The notes under the pieces were generated by a model, which was not told the DNA's origin, searched no databases, and worked only from the letters and a program-made list of their open reading frames with translations. A DNA stretch of 64,000 nt from JBHJHP01 sp042219855 (lineage in GTDB: Bacteria; Bacteroidota; Bacteroidia; Bacteroidales; UBA5342), in the NCBI RefSeq assembly GCF_042219855.1, contig NZ_JBHJHP010000011.1:11413-75412 (forward strand), read 5' to 3'. Positions within the stretch are counted from its first letter, which is position 1. Each line of letters starts with the position of its first letter. The position numbers were made by a program, and so were the translations under genes. Positions 10,206 to 19,006 of this stretch are shown here, piece after piece.

Positions 10206-11488
10206 CGTTCTGTTGTTTCTGCATCAGGTTCATTTGTCCGGTTCTTCAACCAGGTAAGGAATATTGCTGTGGCCATGCCGGCAAGGCTGATTAAAGACAG
10301 CAGTAAAAACATATTCTGAAAACCCGGCAGGCCGGGGTCTCTATCAATGATTCGGCCCGCAAGAGGATAGAAAAAAACATCCGGCGTGAATCCAATAACA
10401 GAAATTACACCAATAGCAGTACCGGTAAGATGGCGCCTGATGCCTGTTTCTTCCATCATGGCAAAGTAAACACCCCGAAGTGCATATACGGCAATCATAG
10501 ATATGATAAGGCTTGTGAAAATTAAGATTCCGGTGTTTACTCCCGGATTAGCCAGTTGCAGAATGGTAAACACGATAAATAATATACTGAATAACCATAC
10601 AATAACCCGGGAGCCACTGAACCGGTCAGCAAGCAGTCCTGCAAGAACGGCTGCTCCAATCCTGATGTAAGCCATCTGTGAAACAAAGGCTGCTGCGGCA
10701 ACCTCATCCATGCCAAGAGGCCCTGCACAATACAGGGTATAAAAGTCGATAGCCTTAAAGCCGCAGTAGGCAAAAATAACAATCAGTGCCTGTAACCACA
10801 CCACACGGCTTTTAAGCACCTGAATAAGTTCACTGAAGTTATATTTCTTTTTTTCCGTCTGTTTTGCTTTTGTGTCGGGAACGGTGAACCACGTAAATAC
10901 TGCTGCCAGCATGGCCAGCAAAGCATACAGGCCTGTAACCCAACGCATAGCGGACTGGCGGTCAGAAAAAGTTGCATCGGTGACTGTTGCCGGGAGTATA
11001 AAACCAAGTACAACGACACCCAGACTGGCAGCACCTGCAGCCATCATTCCACGTCCGGCTTCCAGAATACCAAAAGCCTGTCCCTGTCTGAATTTACCAC
11101 CCCATATCCGGGTTGCCTTCAGCATTCCTGCCCAGAAAAGGAAAATGGTTGTGATACCCCAGTAACCATAGAGAATTGTGAGTCCGGTTTTTCCCGGCAG
11201 GGTCATCATATAAATGCCTCCGAGTCCGGTGGCAAACTGTGAAAGAGACATCAGCTTTCGTGCAGAGAACCGGTCGGCCAGAATGCCGCCCGGGAAATAG
11301 GATAGCATGGCCATGATGCCGTAAACACTCATGGTATCTCCCAACTCCGTGTTGTTCATATTTAATGCGTGCAGCAACGTGGGGCGAAAAAACCGTGGAA
11401 GATGAAAGGGTAGGCCAAATATCATTTCTCCACCAAATATAAGGCAGAAAATGATTATCCAGTGCCGGAATGTTTCTGAGCGTTTCAT
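10202..11488 (-). CDS. MFS transporter
   Basis: The ATG at 11488 gives 428 residues and places the first membrane helix right after a short basic N-terminus (MKRSETFRHW); the frame extends upstream to 11587 but the extra 33 residues look unlike a coding N-terminus. About twelve hydrophobic segments are visible, with the loop 2-3 signature G-G-x-L-A-D-R-F-S-A-R-K typical of major facilitator proteins and a second D-R-F-S in the C-terminal half. The gene sits tail to tail with the arabinanase gene, so import of sugars or uronates released by this locus is plausible. The substrate cannot be assigned from sequence. Confidence 0.85.
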   Translation of the reverse strand: MKRSETFRHWIIIFCLIFGGEMIFGLPFHLPRFFRPTLLHALNMNNTELGDTMSVYGIMAMLSYFPGGILADRFSARKLMSLSQFATGLGGIYMMTLPGKTGLTILYGYWGITTIFLFWAGMLKATRIWGGKFRQGQAFGILEAGRGMMAAGAASLGVVVLGFILPATVTDATFSDRQSAMRWVTGLYALLAMLAAVFTWFTVPDTKAKQTEKKKYNFSELIQVLKSRVVWLQALIVIFAYCGFKAIDFYTLYCAGPLGMDEVAAAAFVSQMAYIRIGAAVLAGLLADRFSGSRVIVWLFSILFIVFTILQLANPGVNTGILIFTSLIISMIAVYALRGVYFAMMEETGIRRHLTGTAIGVISVIGFTPDVFFYPLAGRIIDRDPGLPGFQNMFLLLSLISLAGMATAIFLTWLKNRTNEPDAETTER

Positions 11489-11619
11489 TAAGTAAGAAAG
11501 CGGTTTGTTGCAGATTACATATAAAAAGAACAGGTTGTATGTCGATTGGTTCGGATCAGACCATTGTATGCATGTGCTGAAACCCAAACCATGTTTAGGT
11601 TAAAGTAAAACTATATCGC

Positions 11620-12384
11620 TTAATTAGCCGTATTAAATTCCTTGTTTCTGATCCGTTTGATCTTAGTTGCCACGTCTCCCTTTTCACTGAACCGGATTAA
11701 ACGAAGCAGGAGGTTGATCACTCCTCTGCTTTTTGTGATCAGGGGTGTAATATCTGCTATTTTCTGGTCTCTGATAGTAATAATTTCTTCCTGATTTCCG
11801 CGGGAGAGTGCCAGCTCAAGTGCAAAAGCCCAGGCACCGTTTCGGGCAATTTTCATGCTGAAGTTGATGAAAATATTATCCAGATTGCCGGCAAGTTTTA
11901 AGGGATATCTTAACCATTTCCATATCCTGGTCAGATCTTTTTGTACGTCGTCCAGTAAATCGCCAAGCAGTTCATTTATCTTAATAAAATCGTTTTTTAG
12001 TGCCAGTAAATTATTTTTACCGGTAATCTGAGCCGCAATTCCAAGGTCAAAATTTATATGTGCATTCATACCCAGCAACAAGTGTTGCAACACAATCAGT
12101 TTATCCTGTTCAGAAGAGACAAAAGACGATTGCCATGATTTGCTACACAACTGCTGATTTTTATATTGGTTATATGCCTCAAGGTAGCGGTTGGCAAATG
12201 CTATATCCAGTTGCTCCATCTGTGAATCATCATCAAAATAGCTGGTCCCCAGTTTTTCCTGTACTCTTATGGTGACTTTTTGGTAAAGCACAGCAAAGTA
12301 GCCCAGATTATTACCGGTAGAGATACAATCTTCAATAATATGCTCCAGTTGCTCTATGACTTCATCAAGTGTATTTGCCACCAT
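11620..12384 (-). CDS. DUF5995 family protein
   Basis: This 254-residue protein has no signal peptide or membrane helix and looks cytoplasmic and largely alpha-helical. The segment G-M-N-A-H-I-N-F-D-L near residue 105 is the recognisable signature of the DUF5995 family, whose function is not known. It lies about 130 bp downstream of the MFS gene start on the same strand and about 100 bp below a lipoprotein gene, with no clear operon partner. Nothing in the sequence links it to pectin use. Confidence 0.75.
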   Translation of the reverse strand: MVANTLDEVIEQLEHIIEDCISTGNNLGYFAVLYQKVTIRVQEKLGTSYFDDDSQMEQLDIAFANRYLEAYNQYKNQQLCSKSWQSSFVSSEQDKLIVLQHLLLGMNAHINFDLGIAAQITGKNNLLALKNDFIKINELLGDLLDDVQKDLTRIWKWLRYPLKLAGNLDNIFINFSMKIARNGAWAFALELALSRGNQEEIITIRDQKIADITPLITKSRGVINLLLRLIRFSEKGDVATKIKRIRNKEFNTAN

Positions 12385-12490
12385 GTTTGCGAGTTAACAG
12401 ATTATACAATCAAACAGATGGAAGGGGAGATATGTTTCATTTGGTTACAGGATAAAGATGTGTGCTATGTAATTACTGTCCCATAGCAAC

Positions 12491-13510
12491 TTATTCTATT
12501 GTTTTTGGTCTATAGTTTATTTTTGTGATATTATCTTTTCTGTACTTTTTTAATGGTAATCTTATCCCAAAGTCAACGTATGCAAGGTGAGAATATTCCC
12601 ATGCATTTTTTTTAAAGGTGAAAAATGATGGCAAATAACTTGCACCAATATAAAAGTATTTTAAAAGAAACAAATTGGCCTCAAAACATAGTCCAAGTGT
12701 ATAATAGTGATTATTCTGCGTCAGATTAAAATGTCGTTCCAATTGATTTAAAATGTGTTCCTTGTATTGAAAATATGAAAGACTTAATCCATATCCCACA
12801 GAAAATCCAAAATTCTTTGACGTGGTTATATTGAAATCATAGTTATTGGTCAGTTTTGTACTCATAGACAAGAAATTCGTAATAGTATCACCAAGATCCC
12901 ATCTATCCATATATATCTGAGGAATATCATCAAACCCTGTCACACCAATGTTCCATGATATAAACGAACGTTTTGAATGGTAGTAGTCTGCTCCTAGCGC
13001 AAGTCCTTTATAAATATTGTAAGTTTCATATTTGACTGGATTTTTGATGCCTATGTTGTCAAACCAGGGAAGAGAACTTCGAAAATAGATTTGTCCTTTT
13101 TTTGATGGTTTCCATTTTTTATATTCTGATAAGCTGTTGTTAAGATCTATATAAATAGAGTTATGATATGTATACATCGCATCACGATAATATGCGTCTC
13201 CTACATATCCCAAAGGGGAATATAAAACAAAAAATAAATTGCCAAAAGTAAATTCGGGTGAAAGTCGGCTTTTAATTCTTACATTCTTATAGGTTGTGTC
13301 ATTTTTTATAGCTACATAAAAATCGTTTGGACCTCTTGGAACTTCAAGTATGACAGGTGAGTCTACGCAGGTATCATTATTCAGACAAATTTTAGCTGAC
13401 TGAGGCGAAGTGTGGATCTCAATGTTAGTCTCTCTTGAATTCAGTAATGTTGCGCATGAATACATTAACAAACAAATAAAAAATAATGATATAATTTTAA
13501 ATATCCTCAT
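12491..13510 (-). CDS. Lipoprotein with PEGA-like N-terminus and barrel-like C-terminus
   Basis: The 339-residue product begins with a lipoprotein signal (lipobox L-M-Y-S-C, Cys19). The next ~70 residues resemble a PEGA-type beta domain (S-P-Q-S-A-K-I-C-L-N-N-D-T-C then a V-I-L-E-V-P strand). From about residue 170 onward there are alternating aromatic and polar stretches of the kind seen in small outer-membrane beta-barrels. Codon use is more AT-rich than in the flanking glycosidase genes, which hints at separate origin. No family is recognised with confidence and no function is proposed. Confidence 0.7.
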   Translation of the reverse strand: MRIFKIISLFFICLLMYSCATLLNSRETNIEIHTSPQSAKICLNNDTCVDSPVILEVPRGPNDFYVAIKNDTTYKNVRIKSRLSPEFTFGNLFFVLYSPLGYVGDAYYRDAMYTYHNSIYIDLNNSLSEYKKWKPSKKGQIYFRSSLPWFDNIGIKNPVKYETYNIYKGLALGADYYHSKRSFISWNIGVTGFDDIPQIYMDRWDLGDTITNFLSMSTKLTNNYDFNITTSKNFGFSVGYGLSLSYFQYKEHILNQLERHFNLTQNNHYYTLGLCFEANLFLLKYFYIGASYLPSFFTFKKNAWEYSHLAYVDFGIRLPLKKYRKDNITKINYRPKTIE

Positions 13511-13590
13511 GATTATATAGGTTTAATTTTGAGGTAGATATAATATTTCATGAAAGCCATAAAATATATCAATAATAATTTTTCGGTACC

Positions 13591-14547
13591 TTAAGGTTTA
13601 GCCGCCAGTCCTTTATCTGTCCGTTTAACTTTTTGTATTGTCCCATCGTCGTTAAAATACAGGTATTCTGCACAAATATGGCGCTGCCGGCCACAGGATG
13701 AATCTGTATCCAGCCAGCGGTGATAAAACAGGATCCATTGTCCCTTATATTCCACAATAGAGTGGTGGTTGTTACTTTGGTGTTCCTGTTCCATGATAAC
13801 ACCTTTATAGGTCCATGGTCCAAGTGGTGAATCGGCCATATAGTAGGTGAGGACACGGTTTCCTTCGGGCATGGTAAAATAGTACTTGTCTTTGCGTTTA
13901 AATACCCAGGGACCTTCCATAGGGGGTTCATAACCACCCATATCCATTTTAATAAAATCCCCTTTAATGCTTCGCATGTCGTCGGCCATTCTTGCCACAT
14001 GATAATTCATGCCGCTTCCGCGAAAATAGATGTAAGCGCTGTCGTTGTCATCAACGAACAGGCAGGGATCATTGGCATACGGTTTACGCCATAAAGGTGC
14101 ACCAATCACATCTTTAAAAGGGCCGGTTGGCGAATCACTTTCCGCTATTCCAACGCCCATCCATTTAGTGCTGTTTTTCGGATTGACCCGGTCTTTTATT
14201 CCGGTTCCGGCAGGATAGCAGAAATAATACTTTCCGTTTTTGTAGGCACAGTCCGGTGCCCAGGCATAATTATCAGCCCAGGTCAGATCATCCACGGACA
14301 GACAAGCGCCGTGATCAACCCAGTTTATAAGGTCATCCGATGAAAACACGTGCCAGTCCTTCATGAAAAAATCGGGCTGACACTCTTCGTCATGTGATGC
14401 ATAGATATATATTCTACCGTCCTTCCACACATGGGCTGAAGGATCAGCTGTTTTAATGTTGCTGCCAAAATCAAGTGGATTCTGGGCATAACTTATACCG
14501 GTACTTAATAAGGCTAATACAACTGTTAAAAATGAGGATAACTTCAT
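13591..14547 (-). CDS. GH43 family glycosidase
   Basis: The 318-residue protein has a Sec signal (to about A21) and a single GH43 propeller with no accessory domain. Catalytic positions are Asp35 in TADPSAH, Asp160 in ANDPCLF and Glu211 in PPMEGPW; a late N-H-H-S motif matches the conserved histidine of arabinofuranosidase/xylosidase members. It probably trims arabinose or xylose from oligosaccharides in the periplasm, working with the GH51 enzyme encoded upstream. A strong hairpin terminator lies between the two genes, so they need not be cotranscribed. Subfamily is not assigned. Confidence 0.88.
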   Translation of the reverse strand: MKLSSFLTVVLALLSTGISYAQNPLDFGSNIKTADPSAHVWKDGRIYIYASHDEECQPDFFMKDWHVFSSDDLINWVDHGACLSVDDLTWADNYAWAPDCAYKNGKYYFCYPAGTGIKDRVNPKNSTKWMGVGIAESDSPTGPFKDVIGAPLWRKPYANDPCLFVDDNDSAYIYFRGSGMNYHVARMADDMRSIKGDFIKMDMGGYEPPMEGPWVFKRKDKYYFTMPEGNRVLTYYMADSPLGPWTYKGVIMEQEHQSNNHHSIVEYKGQWILFYHRWLDTDSSCGRQRHICAEYLYFNDDGTIQKVKRTDKGLAAKP

Positions 14548-14560
14548 GGGTACATCATTT

Positions 14561-14620
14561 GAAAAAAATAATAGTCACCGGGTGAATCATATAAAGTGGC
14601 TTATATTCACCCGGTGACTA
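14561..14620 (-). terminator. Intrinsic terminator after GH51
   Basis: The arms TAGTCACCGGGTGAAT and ATTCACCCGGTGACTA pair perfectly over 16 bp, with four more pairs beyond a small bulge. On the minus strand the stem is followed by TTATTTTTTT. It lies between the GH51 stop (14630) and the GH43 start (14547), only 13 bases from the latter. Confidence 0.85.
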
Positions 14621-14629
14621 ATAAGTATT

Positions 14630-16162
14630 TTATTTGCTTAGCTGAATAAGCACAACAGATTTTGAAGGTAAAGAGATATTCATTACACCATTTTTGGGTT
14701 TTTTCACTTTCCATTCTTTAAGTGTTACTTCCTCTGCTTTACCAAAGTTGTTATATGCGGCCATTTTTTCGCCGGTTACAATTTGTGCGCTAACCTGGCG
14801 GTATTCGTCGGTTCCCAGGTTCAGCTCCACTGGTTCCTCCTTGTTCGGATTCAGGTTACATAAGGTAACTGAGATTACACCATCCTTAACTGAAGCTGAT
14901 GAGCTGACAGCAGGTATGGATTCTCCTTCCAGTTCATAATTTTCGCATGTTAACCTGGCAGGTATCAGCATGGCATCCTGGTGCACCTTATACATTTTGA
15001 AAACATAGTAGGTTGGTGTGAGTACCATTTCATCGCCCTGAGTAAGAATAACGGCCTGCAACACGTTTACAACCTGTGCAATATTTGCCATTTTTACCCG
15101 GTCGGCGTTGTTATTGAAAATATTGAGGTTGATCCCGGCAATCAGCGCATCACGCAATGTATTCTGCTGATACAGAAATCCGGGATTAGTGCCGGGTTCC
15201 ACATCATACCATGAACCCCATTCATCCACCATTAGTCCAACACGTCCTCTGGGATCATACTTATCCATAATGGCGCCATGTCTGTCTATCAGGTCCTGCA
15301 TCTGAAGGGTTTTGCTTAATGTGGTAAACCACTCTTTTTCATTAAAATCAGTGGCACTTCCTTTATGTCTCCAGTTGTAAGGAAGGGTGTAATAATGGAG
15401 TGAAATTCCCTGCATCAGGTTCTGTTTGTTGCGTGTTCTTTCCATCACTGTTTCTGTCCAGTTGTAATCGAAAGAGTTGGCTCCACAGGCAATTTTAAAT
15501 GGCGCCCCTTTAGAATAGGAGGCATAGCGTCTGAACAGATCCGCATAATACTCCGGGCGCATATCACCACCACAGCCCCAGCTTTCGTTGCCGATGCCCC
15601 AGTATTTCACATCCCATGCTTTTTCACGACCGTTCTTTTTACGCAGGTCTGTCATCGGACTGATATTGTCTGATGTTACGTACTCCACCCATTCTGCAGC
15701 TTCCTGAACCGTTCCGGATCCTACATTTAAACTGATGTAAGGTTCTGTGCCAAGCAGTTCGCACAGGTTAAGAAATTCATGCGTACCAAAGCTGTTGTCT
15801 TCGGTTACTCCACCCCAGAACACATTTACAATGGATGGTCTGTCTTCTTTAGGTCCAATACCATCTTTCCAGTGATAGGTATCTGCAAAACAACCTCCGG
15901 GCCAGCGAAGAACCGGAATCTGCATATCTTTCAGGGCATCCACCACATCCATGCGGTAACCGTTAATGTTCGGAATACCAGACGTGTCGACCACATAAAT
16001 ACCGCCATAAATACAGCGGCCCAGATGTTCTGCAAAGTGACCGTAAATCTCTTTGTTAATCTTTGTCGCGGCACTGTCAGGTTGCAGGACAAGGCTGTTC
16101 TGCGCCTGCCCGGCAAATAGTGCCATACATATTACTCCCAATAATAAAAAAGCTTTTTTCAT
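14630..16162 (-). CDS. GH51 alpha-L-arabinofuranosidase
   Basis: The 510-residue protein has a signal peptide (cleavage after about A20), a (beta/alpha)8 barrel and a C-terminal beta-sandwich, the usual GH51 layout and length. The N-terminal I-Y-G-H-F-A-E-H motif, the R-W-P-G-G motif, acid/base Glu193 in GIGNES and nucleophile Glu314 in VDEWG are all present. GH51 enzymes remove terminal alpha-L-arabinofuranosyl units, so it completes arabinan breakdown begun by the endo-arabinanase encoded at 9180. The signal peptide places it in the periplasm or outside, unlike many cytoplasmic GH51 enzymes. Confidence 0.95.
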   Translation of the reverse strand: MKKAFLLLGVICMALFAGQAQNSLVLQPDSAATKINKEIYGHFAEHLGRCIYGGIYVVDTSGIPNINGYRMDVVDALKDMQIPVLRWPGGCFADTYHWKDGIGPKEDRPSIVNVFWGGVTEDNSFGTHEFLNLCELLGTEPYISLNVGSGTVQEAAEWVEYVTSDNISPMTDLRKKNGREKAWDVKYWGIGNESWGCGGDMRPEYYADLFRRYASYSKGAPFKIACGANSFDYNWTETVMERTRNKQNLMQGISLHYYTLPYNWRHKGSATDFNEKEWFTTLSKTLQMQDLIDRHGAIMDKYDPRGRVGLMVDEWGSWYDVEPGTNPGFLYQQNTLRDALIAGINLNIFNNNADRVKMANIAQVVNVLQAVILTQGDEMVLTPTYYVFKMYKVHQDAMLIPARLTCENYELEGESIPAVSSSASVKDGVISVTLCNLNPNKEEPVELNLGTDEYRQVSAQIVTGEKMAAYNNFGKAEEVTLKEWKVKKPKNGVMNISLPSKSVVLIQLSK

Positions 16163-16543
16163 TCTGATTACGTTAATTAAGTTTGAAATTATTTGTTGTC
16201 ATCAATTTTAGCTTTGTAAATATACGGCTCTCTGTTAAATTTTCCCAACGAAGAATGATCAACTATACCTGAAAAAGTTCAGTTAATATCTTCCTGTCCT
16301 TCATTCTTTTAGTCCGGTCATTATCCGGCAGATTATTCTATTGCTTGTCAGAACCGGATTTCTTCTGGTTTGTGCTAACATACATGATTAAAGTATCATA
16401 CACCGCCTGTACTGTTAGACAAGTAGTCATGCCTCTTCATTCCAATATCTGTAAATTTAAGATGTATTGAACGGCTTCCATTGCCGCTATCTGAAAAGCA
16501 CTACCTTTGTTTATAAAATCAGTATAACCAAAAAATAAAAAAT
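16163..16543. other. Divergent intergenic region between GH51 and XRE-cupin genes
   Basis: These 381 bases contain no credible gene. A clear promoter for the plus-strand gene lies at 16481-16509. No exact minus-strand TAnnTTTG box is seen for GH51, which may instead need activator-dependent transcription. Confidence 0.5.
16481..16509 (+). promoter_or_regulatory. Bacteroidota-type promoter for XRE-cupin gene
   Basis: A TTG (16481-16483) is separated by 18 bases from TACCTTTG (16502-16509), an exact TAnnTTTG -7 box. The predicted transcript start is about 25-30 bases before the ATG at 16544. Confidence 0.65.
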
Positions 16544-17098
16544 ATGAATCAGCAAATTCGCGATATAGCTGAAAGATTGCGCGGATTAAGGGAATTGTTT
16601 GATATATCTGTTGCAGATATGGCGGCAACCTGTCATGTCTCTGAGCAGGTATATCTGGAATATGAAGGTGGGGAATGCGATATCCCGATCGGTGCGCTTC
16701 AAAGCATATCCAAAAAACACAACTTTGAACTGTCAGCTTTGTTATTCGGAAATGAACCGAATATGAAATCTTTTTTTCTGACCCGTGCAGGGAAGGGAGA
16801 CACCGTGGAACGTACACGGGCTTATAATTACCAGTCGCTGGCATCACGCTTTACAGGAAGAAAGGCTGATCCGTTTATTGTTACAGTAGAGCCGGAGACA
16901 GGGGAGAAGGCTATGAATCTTAACAGCCATAACGGACAGGAGTTCAACTATGTACTGGAAGGTAAAATGCTGTTGAGTGTAGGAGGACACGAGTTAACGC
17001 TGAATAAAGGGGACAGCCTCTATTTTGACGCTACGCTTCCTCATGGCATGAAAGCCATGGAAGGCAGGACTGTCCGCTTTCTTGCAGTGATTATATAA
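16544..17098 (+). CDS. XRE-family regulator with C-terminal cupin
   Basis: The 184-residue protein has an N-terminal helix-turn-helix of the Cro/C1 type (about 6-65, with I-A-E-R-L-R-G-L-R and D-M-A-A-T-C-H-V-S) and a cupin domain (about 105-180, with G-Q-E-F-N-Y-V-L-E-G and L-P-H-G-M). Such proteins bind a small metabolite in the cupin and regulate a neighbouring operon. It lies 26 bp upstream of an acyl-CoA synthetase gene on the same strand, a pairing widely kept in Bacteroidota, so the probable role is control of that synthetase. The ligand, perhaps the acid or its CoA ester, is inference. Confidence 0.88.
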   Translation: MNQQIRDIAERLRGLRELFDISVADMAATCHVSEQVYLEYEGGECDIPIGALQSISKKHNFELSALLFGNEPNMKSFFLTRAGKGDTVERTRAYNYQSLASRFTGRKADPFIVTVEPETGEKAMNLNSHNGQEFNYVLEGKMLLSVGGHELTLNKGDSLYFDATLPHGMKAMEGRTVRFLAVII

Positions 17099-17124
17099 CG
17101 AATTCTGAACGAAACATAAGCTCC

Positions 17125-18780
17125 ATGATTGATAAATATTTAAAACAGACAACCTTTAAAGACTTAGAAGATTTTACAAGCAACTATGAATTGATTATTC
17201 CCGGAGATTTCAACTTTGCATATGATGTAGTGGACGGATGGGCAAAGACCAATCCTGATAAAAGGGCATTGCTGTGGACCAACGATAAGGGGGAAAGCCG
17301 GACATTTACCTTTGGTGAATTAAAGGATATTACCGATAGAACAGCAGGTTTTCTTTCATCACTTGGTATTGGCAAAGGAGATATGGTGATGGCCATCCTG
17401 AAGCGCCGTGCAGAATTCTGGTTTACCATCATTGCACTGCACAAAATAGGGGCTGTTATTATTCCTGCCACGCATTTGCTGACGAAGAAGGATATTATTT
17501 ACCGTGCGAATGCGGCAACCATAAAGGCTGTTATATGCGACGGTGATGAACTTATTACAGATCATGTGAACGAGGCCCTGCCGGAATCACCATCTGTGCA
17601 ACAACGGATTTCAATCGGACCGGTAATTCCTGAAGGCTGGGAGGACTTTCACAAAGGCATTGAGAATGCACAACCCTTTCAGCGACCTGCTGAGCCGACA
17701 AAAAATGAGGACCCGTTAATTGTGAGCTTTACCTCCGGAACTACCGGCGATCCTAAAATGGTGGTGCTCGACAGTGTTTATCCGCTGGCGCACATTGTTA
17801 CTGCAAAATACTGGCAGAACCTTCATGAAAAAAGTCTGCATCTTACCATAGCTGATACAGGCTGGTTAAAGGCAGTATGGGGAAAACTATACGGGCAGTG
17901 GCTGGTTGGTGCAACTGTTTTTGTGTATGACCACGAAAAATTTACACCATCCGATATTCTGGATGTCCTGTCAAAATACAAGGTGACATCGCTTTGTGCA
18001 CCGCCAACCATTTTCCGCTTTTTAATCCGTGAAGATATGAGCCGGTATGACCTGTCAGCACTGGAGTGGTGCACCATTGCCGGTGAAGCTCTTAATCCGG
18101 AGGTTTATAACAGGTTCAGGGAGCTTACAGGCATTAAACTGCGTGAAGGTTACGGACAAAGCGAGACAACGCTCACCGTATTTACTTCGCCATGGATAGA
18201 ACCCAAACCGGGATCTATGGGGTTGCCAAATCCGCATTACGATATGGACCTCCTGACACCTGACGGGAGATCTGCTGAAGCAGGTGAACAGGGACAGATT
18301 GTGATCCGATATGATAAAAATTATCCGGCAGGATTATTTAAAGGATATTATCGAAACACCAGGCTTACGGATGAGGCCATGTCGGAGGGTATTTATTATA
18401 CCGGTGATCTGGCCTGGAAGGATGAAGATGGATATTTCTGGTTTGTAGGCCGGGCAGATGATGTCATCAAAAGTTCAGGCTACCGCATAGGTCCCTTTGA
18501 AGTGGAAAGTGCGCTGATGTTGCATCAGGCAGTAGTGGAATGTGCCATAACCGGTGTACCGGATGATATTCGCGGGCAGGTGGTAAAGGCAACAGTGGTG
18601 TTGGGAAAAGAATATAAGGATAAGGCAGGTGATGACCTTGTTAAGGAACTTCAGGATCATGTAAAACAGGTGACCGCACCATACAAATATCCCCGCATCA
18701 TTGAATTTGTCGATGAACTACCCAAAACAATCAGTGGCAAGATACGCCGTGTAGAGATTAGGGAGAGGGATCACAGGTAA
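17125..18780 (+). CDS. AMP-forming acyl-CoA synthetase (ANL superfamily)
   Basis: The 551-residue protein carries the phosphate-binding loop S-F-T-S-G-T-T-G-D-P-K (201-211), the adenine motif G-Y-G-Q-S-E-T-T, the hinge region around Y-Y-T-G-D-L and G-R-A-D-D-V-I-K-S-S-G-Y-R-I-G, and the C-terminal catalytic lysine Lys539 in I-S-G-K-I-R-R. It should activate a short- or medium-chain carboxylic acid to acyl-AMP and then acyl-CoA in the cytoplasm. It differs from classical acetyl-CoA synthetase in being about 100 residues shorter. Lys539 could be acetylated, as known for the family. The exact acid is unknown. Confidence 0.9.
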   Translation: MIDKYLKQTTFKDLEDFTSNYELIIPGDFNFAYDVVDGWAKTNPDKRALLWTNDKGESRTFTFGELKDITDRTAGFLSSLGIGKGDMVMAILKRRAEFWFTIIALHKIGAVIIPATHLLTKKDIIYRANAATIKAVICDGDELITDHVNEALPESPSVQQRISIGPVIPEGWEDFHKGIENAQPFQRPAEPTKNEDPLIVSFTSGTTGDPKMVVLDSVYPLAHIVTAKYWQNLHEKSLHLTIADTGWLKAVWGKLYGQWLVGATVFVYDHEKFTPSDILDVLSKYKVTSLCAPPTIFRFLIREDMSRYDLSALEWCTIAGEALNPEVYNRFRELTGIKLREGYGQSETTLTVFTSPWIEPKPGSMGLPNPHYDMDLLTPDGRSAEAGEQGQIVIRYDKNYPAGLFKGYYRNTRLTDEAMSEGIYYTGDLAWKDEDGYFWFVGRADDVIKSSGYRIGPFEVESALMLHQAVVECAITGVPDDIRGQVVKATVVLGKEYKDKAGDDLVKELQDHVKQVTAPYKYPRIIEFVDELPKTISGKIRRVEIRERDHR

Positions 18781-18791
18781 AAATAAGGAAA

Positions 18792-18984
18792 AGGCTGTCC
18801 AAAAAGGCAAATAAGAATATAAGGAACGTATAAATTGATAGTAATCCTTCTATTACCCCTCCAAACCTCTCCGTCAGCTGACGGAAGGCTTTAAGTCCCC
18901 TTTAGGGGATTTAGGGGTAGTTTTTAAAAAGCTACTAACAATCCGTAAGTAAAACTTATACAGATTTTACTTTTTGGACAGCCT
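18792..18984. repeat. MITE-like element with 15-bp terminal inverted repeats
   Basis: AGGCTGTCCAAAAAG at 18792-18806 is repeated as its perfect reverse complement at 18970-18984. The 193-bp interior has no gene but includes a 14-bp palindrome (CCGTCAGCTGACGG, 18871-18884) and C- and G-rich tracts (CCCCT, AGGGG) that could fold together. The ends resemble insertion-sequence termini, so a non-autonomous mobile element is likely. It fills the gap between convergent genes. Confidence 0.65.
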
Positions 18985-19006
18985 GTTCAATTCTGTTCTT
19001 TATATC

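Noticed and set aside
13569..14000. 143-residue minus-strand frame inside the GH43 gene
   Set aside because: It is an alternative frame of a gene with intact GH43 catalytic residues.
16437..16847. 136-residue minus-strand frame over the XRE-cupin gene
   Set aside because: The plus-strand gene has clear domains and a promoter; the minus frame has no recognisable features.
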